Origin: an uncultured Sphingomonadaceae bacterium
GTDB lineage: Bacteria > Pseudomonadota > Alphaproteobacteria > Sphingomonadales > Sphingomonadaceae
Direction of reading: 5' to 3'
Assembly (NCBI GenBank): GCA_947493955.1
Contig: CANLSQ010000001.1
Span: 62,001 to 126,000, forward strand
Length of the DNA stretch: 64,000 nt
Within the stretch, counting starts at the first letter, position 1; each line of letters opens with the position of its first letter. A model generated the notes under the pieces. It was not told the origin of the DNA, ran no database searches, and saw only the letters and a program-made list of their open reading frames with translations. Below, in pieces: positions 24,983-32,491 of this stretch. Both the position numbers and the translations under genes were made by a program.

Positions 24983-25705
24983 CTACAGGCTGACCTTACC
25001 GGTCGATACGCCCGCCAACACTGCCCCGATCTTGTTATGGACGCCAAATTTAGCGTAGATACGCCGCGTATAGCTGTCGATGGTCGTGGGCTGTACGCCC
25101 AATATGGTGGAAATGTCCGTAATGCTTTTGCCGAAGGCAAGCCATTGCAGTACCTCTGTTTCCCGTTTTGAAAGTTCAATTCTTTCCATCTTGTCCGCAA
25201 AGCAAGCCACAATTTTGATGTGCGAGACGCTGGCGAGAGCCTCCAGCTGGCAAGTAATGCCCGGTTCTAGGGAATGAACGTCCTGTTCAAACCCGAAACA
25301 CATGCAACCTTCGATTTTATACGGTCCATAAACCGGGATGATATATTCATCGACAATCCCGTTGCTTGCCACCCTCGTCTGAATTTTTTCTGCGAATTTT
25401 TTGTTTATGATGCTTTCTCCCGCCATGAGCGAAAGATAGTTGGAGGGCGTCCCTAGTGATATTATCAGATCGTGGATATTCTCGATCTGCTTTTGTAGCC
25501 CTATATTTTGCGAAGCGGTTTTATTGGGCCAGGCATTGCTGAATAACAGCCGTGGTATTTTGGTTGTCGGTGAGTGCACGGACGGTGCAATATGATAGGT
25601 AAAGGACACAGATCCCAGGGATTGCGAAACTCTCAGGATGCGTTTTATCATACTGAATGGAGAACGGGCAGATTTTGTCGTCGCGATTTTGGGTTCGAAC
25701 TTCAT
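24983..25705 (-). CDS. LuxR-family transcriptional regulator (solo)
   Basis: Protein of 240 residues from the ATG at 25705. The C-terminus is a GerE/LuxR helix-turn-helix (LSKRETEVLQWLAFGKSITD, then TTIDSYTRRIYAKFGVHNK). The N-terminal domain has the length and weak pattern of an autoinducer-binding domain, but the usual Trp/Tyr/Asp ligand residues are hard to place. No luxI-type synthase is in the window, so it looks like a LuxR solo. The N-terminal start is uncertain; an alternative ATG is at 25744. It is surrounded by long gene-free stretches. Confidence 0.82.
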   Translation of the reverse strand: MKFEPKIATTKSARSPFSMIKRILRVSQSLGSVSFTYHIAPSVHSPTTKIPRLLFSNAWPNKTASQNIGLQKQIENIHDLIISLGTPSNYLSLMAGESIINKKFAEKIQTRVASNGIVDEYIIPVYGPYKIEGCMCFGFEQDVHSLEPGITCQLEALASVSHIKIVACFADKMERIELSKRETEVLQWLAFGKSITDISTILGVQPTTIDSYTRRIYAKFGVHNKIGAVLAGVSTGKVSL

Positions 25706-25958
25706 CGCGGGCCCCGCTCTCCGTAATTGTTCAACATTGCACATTCAATATACTGATTATGATTTTTGCCGCTGTCACGCGAATGCGCGACAGGGTTAAT
25801 TTTTACAAAGGGATATATGTCCAAGCAGCGCAAAACTCGCTTGTGGATCAACAATAATCGCACCAGAAACGATATTGTTACGGCTCCGTTCCACGAACCC
25901 TTTGCCATCGTCCGATCATTGATGATACAAAGAGAAGAATCCCAACGAAAGGTAAGTT

Positions 25959-26531
25959 ATGAATACCCCCATGAAATTGCTTCTAGCGACCGCTGCATTG
26001 GCAACTGTCACCGCCTGTTCCTCTGAAATGAGTGAGGACGAACAAGCCATTTATGACGCACGATTGGAAGAAGAAGCCAAAAAACCAACCAACCTTACTG
26101 CCATTGTACAGGGCAATCCTGACCTGTCCACGGCCAGCACCATGGTCGCAATATCGGGTATTGCCGTCGATCTTAAAGATGACGGGCCATTCACAGTATT
26201 TATCGCCAATAATGATGCGTTCAACAAGATGGATCCGGATGAACTTAACGGCCTGATGACGGCCGAAGACAAGACCGAACTTGCTAGCATGGCACGATTT
26301 GGTCTGGTCGAAGGCGATATGAAGAGTGCCGATATTGCGAAGGCGATCGCCGATGGCGGCGGGACAGCGAGCCTGACCACTTTGCAAGGTGGAGCCATCA
26401 AGGCGAGTCTGGAAGGTGAAAAACTTGTTCTGGAAGATGGTGCGGGCAACAAGGTCAATGTGGTTGAAGCTGATATTGATTCAAGCAACGGCACCGTTCA
26501 CATCATCGACACCGTGTTGAGACCAAAATAG
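25959..26531 (+). CDS. Fasciclin-domain lipoprotein
   Basis: Protein of 190 residues with a lipobox (TVTAC, lipidation at Cys20). A single fasciclin (FAS1) domain follows: GPFTVFIANNDAFNKM near residue 85 and, at the end, SSNGTVHIIDTVLRPK, the two hallmark blocks of FAS1. AAAGG lies six bases before the ATG. FAS1 proteins act in surface adhesion or matrix binding; anchoring here would be to the outer membrane. It stands alone, with no neighbouring gene within 250 bases on either side. Confidence 0.9.
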   Translation: MNTPMKLLLATAALATVTACSSEMSEDEQAIYDARLEEEAKKPTNLTAIVQGNPDLSTASTMVAISGIAVDLKDDGPFTVFIANNDAFNKMDPDELNGLMTAEDKTELASMARFGLVEGDMKSADIAKAIADGGGTASLTTLQGGAIKASLEGEKLVLEDGAGNKVNVVEADIDSSNGTVHIIDTVLRPK

Positions 26532-26565
26532 TCGATATCTATCTGATTTGAAATTCGTACTTTTT

Positions 26566-26596
26566 GAACGGGCACCCATTTTCCGGGCGCCCGTTC
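26566..26596. other. Hairpin downstream of the fasciclin gene
   Basis: GAACGGGCACCC (26566-26577) pairs with GGGCGCCCGTTC (26585-26596) with one mismatch. No T-run follows on either strand; possibly a weak or factor-assisted terminator. Confidence 0.5.
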
Positions 26597-26783
26597 ACTA
26601 GACACTTTTCGGCCAGCCATAGCTGAACAGGCATGTTGCTGCGTGCCATAAGCAATTTTTCGGAAACGGGTCTCGCGAACCAATTGTCGACCACAGAGAG
26701 GTGGACGATCTGCATCATATTCCGGATAGTTTGTGCAGTCTTTCGCAATTGATGGCGGGAATGCAAAACTGTAGGCTTGTTTC

Positions 26784-27710
26784 ATGGATATCCTCAACGA
26801 CATTCTCGACACGCTCGATCTGAACGGCGCCCTGTATTTCCGTACCGACTTTTCAGGCCCCTGGTCGGTAACGGTACCGGTGCTTGAGGGCGCGGCTCGT
26901 TTTCACCTTGTGGTTCAAGGACAGTGTACGGTCACTTTGCCCGGTGATCGGGTGATGACGCTTAACCCGGGTGACCTGATTCTGATACCGCGAGGACAGA
27001 CACATATGTTGTCGGACAGGCCGGTAGAAAACGCGCCTCCGCTCGAAACGGTGCTTGAGCAAGCCGAATATGATGGCGAAGGCGTACTTGTTGTCGGCGA
27101 TGGTGATCAGGTTGCCAATACCCAGTTAATCTGTGGCCATTTCACATTTCGCAAGAATGCCGACCATCCAATGCTTCGTGCATTGCCAGACTATCTGCTG
27201 ACTACCTCTTCCATGCGGGCGCAGAACCCCTGGCTTGATGAAATTCTGCGCCTGATTTCGCGGCAGATGTTTTCCGAACATGTCGGCTCAGATGCTTCGG
27301 TGCGGCGGCTGTCCGAGGTCATGTTTATCGAATTGCTTAGGATGGGCATCGAGGAACAGGAGCAGATGGAGCCTTTGCTCCTGGGTTTTCAGGATCCTCA
27401 TGTCGGTCAGGCGCTGGAGCTTTTGCACAAGCAGCCGTCGTCCCCCTGGACCGTTCAAAGTCTGGCCCGTGAAGTGGGAATGTCGCGGAGCAGTTTTGCC
27501 GACCGCTTTGCCGAGCTTATTGGGCAAGGCCCCATGTCTTATCTTTCCGACTGGAGGCTCCAGAAAGCGCTCTCCCTGCTGGATGAAAGCAGCATCACCG
27601 TTCAGCAGGTTGCCGCTCAAACCGGATATCAATCTCCTGCGGCTTTCACACGCGCCTTTGCGGGAAAATTCGGTGTTGCGCCTACAAAATATCGACAAGA
27701 ATTGATATAA
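26784..27710 (+). CDS. AraC-family transcriptional regulator with cupin sensor
   Basis: Protein of 308 residues. The N-terminal half is a cupin-type sensor (AraC_binding_2/Cupin_6 like: FHLVVQGQCTVTLPGDRVM, LNPGDLILIPRGQTHML). The C-terminal half holds two helix-turn-helices (SLAREVGMSRSSFADRFAEL and VAAQTGYQSPAAFTRAFAGK). Regulators of this type typically sit next to the oxidoreductase or hydrolase genes they control; here carboxymuconolactone decarboxylase-like, YHS and MAPEG genes follow in the same direction. The start has no strong ribosome binding site. Confidence 0.92.
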   Translation: MDILNDILDTLDLNGALYFRTDFSGPWSVTVPVLEGAARFHLVVQGQCTVTLPGDRVMTLNPGDLILIPRGQTHMLSDRPVENAPPLETVLEQAEYDGEGVLVVGDGDQVANTQLICGHFTFRKNADHPMLRALPDYLLTTSSMRAQNPWLDEILRLISRQMFSEHVGSDASVRRLSEVMFIELLRMGIEEQEQMEPLLLGFQDPHVGQALELLHKQPSSPWTVQSLAREVGMSRSSFADRFAELIGQGPMSYLSDWRLQKALSLLDESSITVQQVAAQTGYQSPAAFTRAFAGKFGVAPTKYRQELI

Positions 27711-27717
27711 ATCTTGC

Positions 27718-27779
27718 ATATCGTCCAGGTATATTTGCAGAAAGTCGCTATATAACCTAGCCATATTGCTATATCGTCC
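27718..27779 (+). promoter_or_regulatory. Direct repeat ATATCGTCC in the AraC/CMD intergenic region
   Basis: ATATCGTCC occurs at 27718-27726 and 27771-27779, 53 bases apart start to start, about five helical turns. AraC-type proteins bind direct repeats on one helix face, so these are candidate sites for the regulator encoded just upstream. Confidence 0.4.
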
Positions 27780-27827
27780 GAAACGCATATTCATTGCTCC
27801 CACGGTAAATTTGTCAAAGGAGCAAAC

Positions 27828-28379
27828 ATGCAACGTATCAATATCATCGACCCTTCTGTCACCTCTGCTGAAACAGCAGAGGTATTGGCGGGCGTAAAAT
27901 CCGGCATGGGGATGATCCCCAACATCATCGCCACGATGGCCAATTCAAAGACTTTGCTGAAAGGCTATCTTGATCTCTCCGGCACACTGGCCGGCGGAAC
28001 ATTATCCAATGGCCTGACGGAACAAATTGCACTTGCTGTCGCGGGTGCAAATCAATGTGACTATTGCGCCTCGGCGCATACAGCGCTGGGTTCAATGGCC
28101 GGTATCGATGCAGAAGAACTGGCTGACAATCTTCGTGGTGGCTCCAGCGATCCCAAAACTAAACTGGTTCTGGATTTCGCCAATGAAGTGGTGCGCACCA
28201 AAGGCAGGGTCAGCGATACCAGCCTGGTGCTCATGCACAGCAACGGATTCTCCGACGAGGAGATACTCGAGATATTCGGTCATGTGATGCTGAATATCTT
28301 CACCAACTATTTCAACCATCTGGTTGGAACAGAAATCGACTTCCCAGTCGTGAATTCCCGGGACGCTTTGGCGGCCTGA
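27828..28379 (+). CDS. Carboxymuconolactone decarboxylase (AhpD-like) family protein
   Basis: Protein of 183 residues of the AhpD-like superfamily. The signature CDYCASAH (Cys77, Cys80, His84) is the redox CxxC with the proton-relay His of alkylhydroperoxidase D-type enzymes. The N-terminal MGMIPNIIATMANS and LTEQIALAVAGANQCDYC fit the peroxidase-related subgroup. AAAGGAGC lies before the ATG. It heads the likely operon controlled by the AraC regulator, with the YHS-domain protein next; antioxidant or reactive-electrophile detoxification is inferred. Confidence 0.92.
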   Translation: MQRINIIDPSVTSAETAEVLAGVKSGMGMIPNIIATMANSKTLLKGYLDLSGTLAGGTLSNGLTEQIALAVAGANQCDYCASAHTALGSMAGIDAEELADNLRGGSSDPKTKLVLDFANEVVRTKGRVSDTSLVLMHSNGFSDEEILEIFGHVMLNIFTNYFNHLVGTEIDFPVVNSRDALAA

Positions 28380-28412
28380 TTCCCTAAAATAGTAAACTCA
28401 AAGGAAATATTT

Positions 28413-28892
28413 ATGTTTAAACAAATCACTCTTGTATCTGCTGTTGCTCTGGCTGCTCTGGCCACTCCTGCAATGGCTGCCGATGAATATAACGTCTCAT
28501 CGGGCCTGACCGCCGCCAGCGCTCCGCTTGCTTTGCATGGCGTTGACACTGTTGCCTTCATCAATACCGGCAACCGTATCCAGGGCACCGCAAAATTCAC
28601 GGCGGTCCACGACGGCGTTGCTTATTATTTCTCTACCCAGGAGAATCTGGATGCTTTCAAGGCCGCTCCTGCGCGGTACATGCCTCAAAATGGTGGCTTT
28701 TGTACCTTTGGTGTTTCGGTTGGCAAAAAATTTGATGGCGACCCACGCTGGGCTGATGTTCGCAATGGCAAGCTCTATGTCTTCCTGAGTGAGGCTATTT
28801 TCAATGCCTATCAGAAAGACCCTGAAGGCGCGATCGCGAAAGCCGATGCCCAGTGGAAGAGCATCCGGCACACCGCTGCGACGGAACTTTAA
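28413..28892 (+). CDS. Exported YHS-domain protein
   Basis: Protein of 159 residues with a signal peptide (ends TPAMA, residue 22). The pattern LALHGVDTVAFINTGNRIQG, FTAVHDGVAYYFSTQENLDAF, then APARYMPQNGGFCTFGVSVG (separate blocks) is the YHS-domain family seen in periplasmic proteins thought to bind metal ions; the usual motif YDPV is replaced by HGVDTV. AAAGGAAAT precedes the ATG. It follows the AhpD-like gene by 33 bases and precedes MAPEG, so all three are probably co-transcribed. Confidence 0.9.
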   Translation: MFKQITLVSAVALAALATPAMAADEYNVSSGLTAASAPLALHGVDTVAFINTGNRIQGTAKFTAVHDGVAYYFSTQENLDAFKAAPARYMPQNGGFCTFGVSVGKKFDGDPRWADVRNGKLYVFLSEAIFNAYQKDPEGAIAKADAQWKSIRHTAATEL

Positions 28893-28951
28893 TACTTGCG
28901 GGAGCGGAGTTTGCGCTCTGTTCCCCATTATCCTGACAAAAAGAGGAAATC

Positions 28952-29362
28952 ATGGAAACCGCATATTATTATCTTGCCCTGAGCGGCATTCTCACCGTCC
29001 TGTTGTGGACACCCTATATTGTTGGGCGGTTATTTGTCTGGGGTCTACCGACATTTCTGACCAACTATCCGGAAGGCTTTCCCAAGCAGGAACCGGAAAC
29101 CCCGCTTTGGATGGACCGCGCAAAACGTGCGCATCTCAACATGGTGGAAACCATGCCAGCTTTTGTCGCCGTGGTCGTTGCCGCTGGCCTGATGGGTGAT
29201 GGCAGCAATGCGGCTAGCGTCGCGCAATGGGCTCAGATATTTTTCTTCGCCCGGATCGTGCATGCTATTGTCTACATCCTCGCCATCCCGGCGTTGCGGA
29301 CACCGGTATATCTTGTTTCATGGGCAGCAATACTAGTTATCGGAGCGCAAGTCGTTCTGTAG
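28952..29362 (+). CDS. MAPEG family membrane protein
   Basis: Integral membrane protein of 136 residues with about four helices. The loop ERAKRAHLN-type sequence (MDRAKRAHLNMVETMPAFVAVV) and FFFARIVHAIVYILAIPALRT are the family signatures of membrane-associated eicosanoid/glutathione enzymes. AAAGAGGAA lies before the ATG. Bacterial members may have glutathione transferase or peroxidase activity, which fits the redox theme of the two preceding genes. Confidence 0.92.
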   Translation: METAYYYLALSGILTVLLWTPYIVGRLFVWGLPTFLTNYPEGFPKQEPETPLWMDRAKRAHLNMVETMPAFVAVVVAAGLMGDGSNAASVAQWAQIFFFARIVHAIVYILAIPALRTPVYLVSWAAILVIGAQVVL

Positions 29363-29753
29363 CAATCCGCGTGTGAAACCACCAGTTGAGGTTCGTAAAG
29401 CTGCCCGATACGCCTTCATCGGAATCGGCCTTGCGAACCTCATTCCGTTTTTCACTCGCCGTTAAGCCAATCGTTATCCGGTGGAGCGGTATCGAGCAGC
29501 TTGATATCTTCGGGGAATATAAAACATTTCTGGGCGCTCCGGGCAAAGATGTGGTTGGCTCATGTCATTTCTCCGATCTGCTGAGCCCGGACGTGTCCGG
29601 ATTTTTGCATATCTCTATATCATATCTGCAATTGTTGCAGAGAACGGGCCTGTGTTACGCCTTGCGACCTTAGCTTATCCGGTCTGGCATCACCGGAGCA
29701 ATAGGGGAGTTGCAAGTGTCTAATATCAGCCGTGATTTCGGGTATATCAAGCG
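29363..29753. other. 391-bp gene-free region with a long-range stem
   Basis: No gene supported. GAGGTTCG (29388-29395) and CGAACCTC (29434-29441) form a perfect 8-bp stem enclosing a smaller one (CCGAT with ATCGG). It begins 25 bases after the MAPEG stop and lacks a T-run. The rest of the region shows nothing I can interpret. Confidence 0.45.
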
Positions 29754-30635
29754 ATGAATAGTCTCAGCGAACTGGGCTCGCTTGTTGGATTGTCAGGGCC
29801 CGTTTCGCCGCCGGAAAGTCTTTCGCTCAAAAGAGCAGATGGTGGTCATCTCCATGCGCAGCGATGGAGCAAGGCCGGGCCACCGGTACTCCTTTTGCAT
29901 GGTGGCGGACAATCGAGTCAGACCTGGACGCTTTGCGCCATGCTTCTGAAAGACGATTATCAATGCGTTGCCCTTGATTTGCGCGGACATGGCGACAGCG
30001 ACTGGGCTGATGATTATTCGATTCCGGCCCATGTTGAGGATATTGGTCGTGCTATGGCGCAGCTCGGTTGGTCGGGGGCGCATCTGGTGGGCATGTCGCT
30101 TGGCGGTGTGGTCGCGGCGCATTACGCTCTGTCAAATGGAAAACCGGCAACCAGGTCTCTTGCGCTGGTTGATGTTGCACCTGGCGTGTCCTTCTCGGAC
30201 ATTAGCAAGCTGCGCGAATTTATGGGCGCGGATACGGTGACCCAAGGTGTGGATGCGCTGGTAGCCGAGGCACGGCGGCTTGGCGCCCATCAGTCTGATG
30301 CAGAGCTGCATTATCGCTATGCGTCGTTGACGCTTAGGACCAAAAGTGGAGCGTGGCGCTGGAAAAGGGACGAGCGGAAGCCCGTCGACTACGCCCATAT
30401 CCTCAATCATATTGAGCTGCTGCGCGAGAAGGCATCAAGTTTCGATTGCCCATGTCTGATTGCGCGCGGCGGTCGCAGCCGGATTCTCAGCGATAAGGCC
30501 GCAACCGAATTTGCGGATCTATGTACAAGGGCATCAGTGGTTACAATCGAACGTGCAGGACATTCGGTGCAGGAGGATAACCCGATCCGCTTGACCCATG
30601 AATTGCGAAGGTTCTGGAAAGAGCTGGATGAGTGA
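29754..30635 (+). CDS. Alpha/beta hydrolase
   Basis: Protein of 293 residues with the alpha/beta hydrolase fold. The oxyanion loop LLLHGGGQSSQTW, the DLRGHGDSDW turn, the nucleophile elbow GMSLGGVVA and the C-terminal His in ERAGHSVQED are present; the acid is probably Asp or Glu before that. No signal peptide. Substrate not predictable; members of this type include epoxide hydrolase- and esterase-like enzymes. It converges with the DUF3592 gene at a distance of 44 bases. Confidence 0.92.
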   Translation: MNSLSELGSLVGLSGPVSPPESLSLKRADGGHLHAQRWSKAGPPVLLLHGGGQSSQTWTLCAMLLKDDYQCVALDLRGHGDSDWADDYSIPAHVEDIGRAMAQLGWSGAHLVGMSLGGVVAAHYALSNGKPATRSLALVDVAPGVSFSDISKLREFMGADTVTQGVDALVAEARRLGAHQSDAELHYRYASLTLRTKSGAWRWKRDERKPVDYAHILNHIELLREKASSFDCPCLIARGGRSRILSDKAATEFADLCTRASVVTIERAGHSVQEDNPIRLTHELRRFWKELDE

Positions 30636-30679
30636 GAACAGGGCTGAACCACGGCTCGCGCCTGCAACGGCCTGAGCAG

Positions 30680-31082
30680 TTACCACCACCCGGTAAGCTC
30701 CATCCCCAGCACCACAAAGGCATAGCCCAGCGCCCCGTATATCAGTGCGCGGAACACCGGATAGGGGATGCGCGCCTTTTCGGGATGACCTTCGGGGTAG
30801 ATAATTTCGATCATTTCGCCAATGACCGGCTTGGGAAAGGGCAAGTAAACAGAGTCGCGCACTTCAACAAATGTGCCGCGCTCGTCGGCGAAACGAAAGA
30901 CCGGTTGATAGACAGGTGCGCCGTCTTCATAGCGGCGGTCGTGGCGGACAATTTTGGCGGATGTACGGCGGACCGGATTACGCAGAAACGGCAGATCGCT
31001 GCGCAGCGTGAGCGCCAGTCCTGTTGCCGCCAGGGCCAGGCAAATCGAGAGAATGAAGGTTTCGATTTCGCGGGGCTAGCAT
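30680..31082 (-). pseudogene. DUF3592 membrane protein with a probable frameshift near the start
   Basis: The frame closing at 30680 encodes a convincing DUF3592 protein: a hydrophobic helix (FILSICLALAATGLAL), then ASAKIVRHDRRYEDG-like text (TSAKIVRHDRRYEDGAPVYQ), FRFADERGTFVEVRDS, IIYPEGHPEKARI and a second helix near the end. But this frame has no ATG/GTG/TTG before GTG at 30862, and a TAG stands at 31078-31076. An ATG at 31082 is one base out of phase: removing one base near 31077 would give MLPREIE joined to the helix. Either the gene is frameshifted (real or a sequence error) or it uses an unusual start codon. Confidence 0.65.
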
Positions 31083-31160
31083 TGTTTCTCGGGCTTGTTA
31101 AGATGATCAACATCAAGCCCTCTGTCGGTTCGGGAGAAGGGGCCAAGGGGGAGTATCATC

Positions 31161-31535
31161 ATGACCTTATTTCGTATCGCCATCTATGTTTTTGGCCTTA
31201 TCCCGCTCTATTTCGGGGTGACCGGGATCGCACTCGGTGCAGCGCAACTCATGGACGGGGAGCCGTTTACCAACGCGATGGACAACCAGTTTCGTTATCT
31301 TTCCGGCGTCTATATCGGCATTGCCGCGATGCTGTTCTATTCGGCCGGCGATATTGTCGGACGGGCGCAGGTATTCCGGATGGCCGTGCTGGCGGTATTT
31401 ATCGGCGGTCTCGGCCGGGTGGTGTCCTATTTCAGCGTCGGCACGCCGCCAGCGGAGATGGTCGCCGGCATGGTGCTAGAGCTAATCGCGCCGGTCTTCA
31501 TCCTGTGGCAGGCCAAGGTAATCGGCAAGGCCTGA
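31161..31535 (+). CDS. DUF4345 membrane protein
   Basis: Membrane protein of 124 residues with four hydrophobic segments. The blocks LIPLYFGVTGIALG, NQFRYLSGVYIGIAAML and RVVSYFSVGTPPAEMV match DUF4345, an uncharacterised family common in sphingomonads. GGGGGAGT precedes the ATG at good distance. It is divergent from the damaged DUF3592 gene. Confidence 0.87.
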   Translation: MTLFRIAIYVFGLIPLYFGVTGIALGAAQLMDGEPFTNAMDNQFRYLSGVYIGIAAMLFYSAGDIVGRAQVFRMAVLAVFIGGLGRVVSYFSVGTPPAEMVAGMVLELIAPVFILWQAKVIGKA

Positions 31536-31687
31536 CCCGCCGCTCCTTCCACCCTTACGCAAACGCTTTAAATGGAAGGTGGGATTTGACGGCGACAGTC
31601 GAAAGGCGCATTGTCTTTCCTGCCGCTGCAACAGGGATTGGAGGCAGGGCGGCATTTTCCAAGGGGGCTAACCCAAAGGAGAGTGTA

Positions 31688-31891
31688 ATGGCTGTAGCAA
31701 GAGTGACCGAAATTATTTCGGCATCAACCAGTTCGATCGAGGATGCGGTAAAGGAAGGCGTTGCCCGGGCGTCGCAGACGTTAACCAACGTCCAGTCCGC
31801 CTGGGTCAAGGATATCAAGACTGTGGTGACTGATGGCAAAGTGACTGAATGGCGCACGACGCTGGCGATAACTTTCTTGTTGGAAGAATAA
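31688..31891 (+). CDS. Dodecin
   Basis: Flavin-storage protein of 67 residues. The sequence ARVTEIISASTSSIEDAVKE, with TNVQSAWVKDIKTVV and a C-terminal beta strand TEWRTTLAITFLLEE, fits the dodecin family, whose dodecamers bind riboflavin/FMN or CoA; a Trp in the middle strand (SAWVKD) matches the flavin-stacking position. AAAGGAG lies six to seven bases before the ATG. Converges with the M15 peptidase. Confidence 0.9.
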   Translation: MAVARVTEIISASTSSIEDAVKEGVARASQTLTNVQSAWVKDIKTVVTDGKVTEWRTTLAITFLLEE

Positions 31892-31913
31892 CCGAAGCTA
31901 CCGATGAACGGGG

Positions 31914-32387
31914 CTAACCGACAATCCCGTTCTGATAAACGGTCGTGCGCCGGCCATTGCGGACGACGCGCTTGGCGGTCAGTTCCTGATTGCGATAGGG
32001 TTCACGGTAGGAAACGTGAACCCATCCGCTGGCGGGCACGCCGCGCTCGTAAAATTCCAGGATCAGCTGGTCATAATTGAGCCGCCGTTCCATCCATTGG
32101 CAGATGCGCAGATTGTCGACGCCGGCAATTTCAAAATCCGCCGCCTCGCCTTTGGCATGCTGTGACGTGCGCGATCCGCGAATGGCACGATTGACGGCCG
32201 GCGAGCGATAACCCGAGGAGATCAGCACCGGGCGACCGTAGTTTTCGCGCACCGGCTCGAGTACTTTTTCACACAATAGTTTCAGCGCCGCGATCTCCGA
32301 AGGTCCGGGCGTGTTGTCGAGCATTAGTCGCGTCGCCGTCTGCGATTGCGTAAACTCGCTGAGATGGAAATTCGGGCTGAGTTTCAT
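31914..32387 (-). CDS. M15-family D-Ala-D-Ala carboxypeptidase-like protein
   Basis: Protein of 157 residues of the peptidase M15A (M15_3) family. Zinc ligands are visible in SRTSQHAKGEAADFE (His and Asp) and GWVHVSY (His). It opens with MKLSPNFHLSEFTQSQTA, typical for this family in phage and bacterial genomes; no signal peptide, so export is unclear. It may cleave cell-wall peptides. It sits alone between dodecin (convergent) and uvrA (same strand); no phage genes are close. Confidence 0.9.
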   Translation of the reverse strand: MKLSPNFHLSEFTQSQTATRLMLDNTPGPSEIAALKLLCEKVLEPVRENYGRPVLISSGYRSPAVNRAIRGSRTSQHAKGEAADFEIAGVDNLRICQWMERRLNYDQLILEFYERGVPASGWVHVSYREPYRNQELTAKRVVRNGRRTTVYQNGIVG

Positions 32388-32491
32388 GGCCGCGAGTTTG
32401 CGAGCGGAGTGAGGGCGGTGTCAAGAGGACGGCCACCAAGACCCGCCATGCTGAAAGGCATTCAGGATGATGCGGGGTCTTGATTCCGTAT

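Noticed and set aside
29386-29673. Plus-strand frame of 95 codons after MAPEG
   Set aside because: Starts within a hairpin, lacks a ribosome binding site and shows no protein-like features.
30632-31891. Plus-strand open frame of 419 codons ending with dodecin
   Set aside because: Only its last 67 codons (dodecin, own start and ribosome binding site at 31688) are real; the rest crosses DUF3592 and DUF4345 in other frames.
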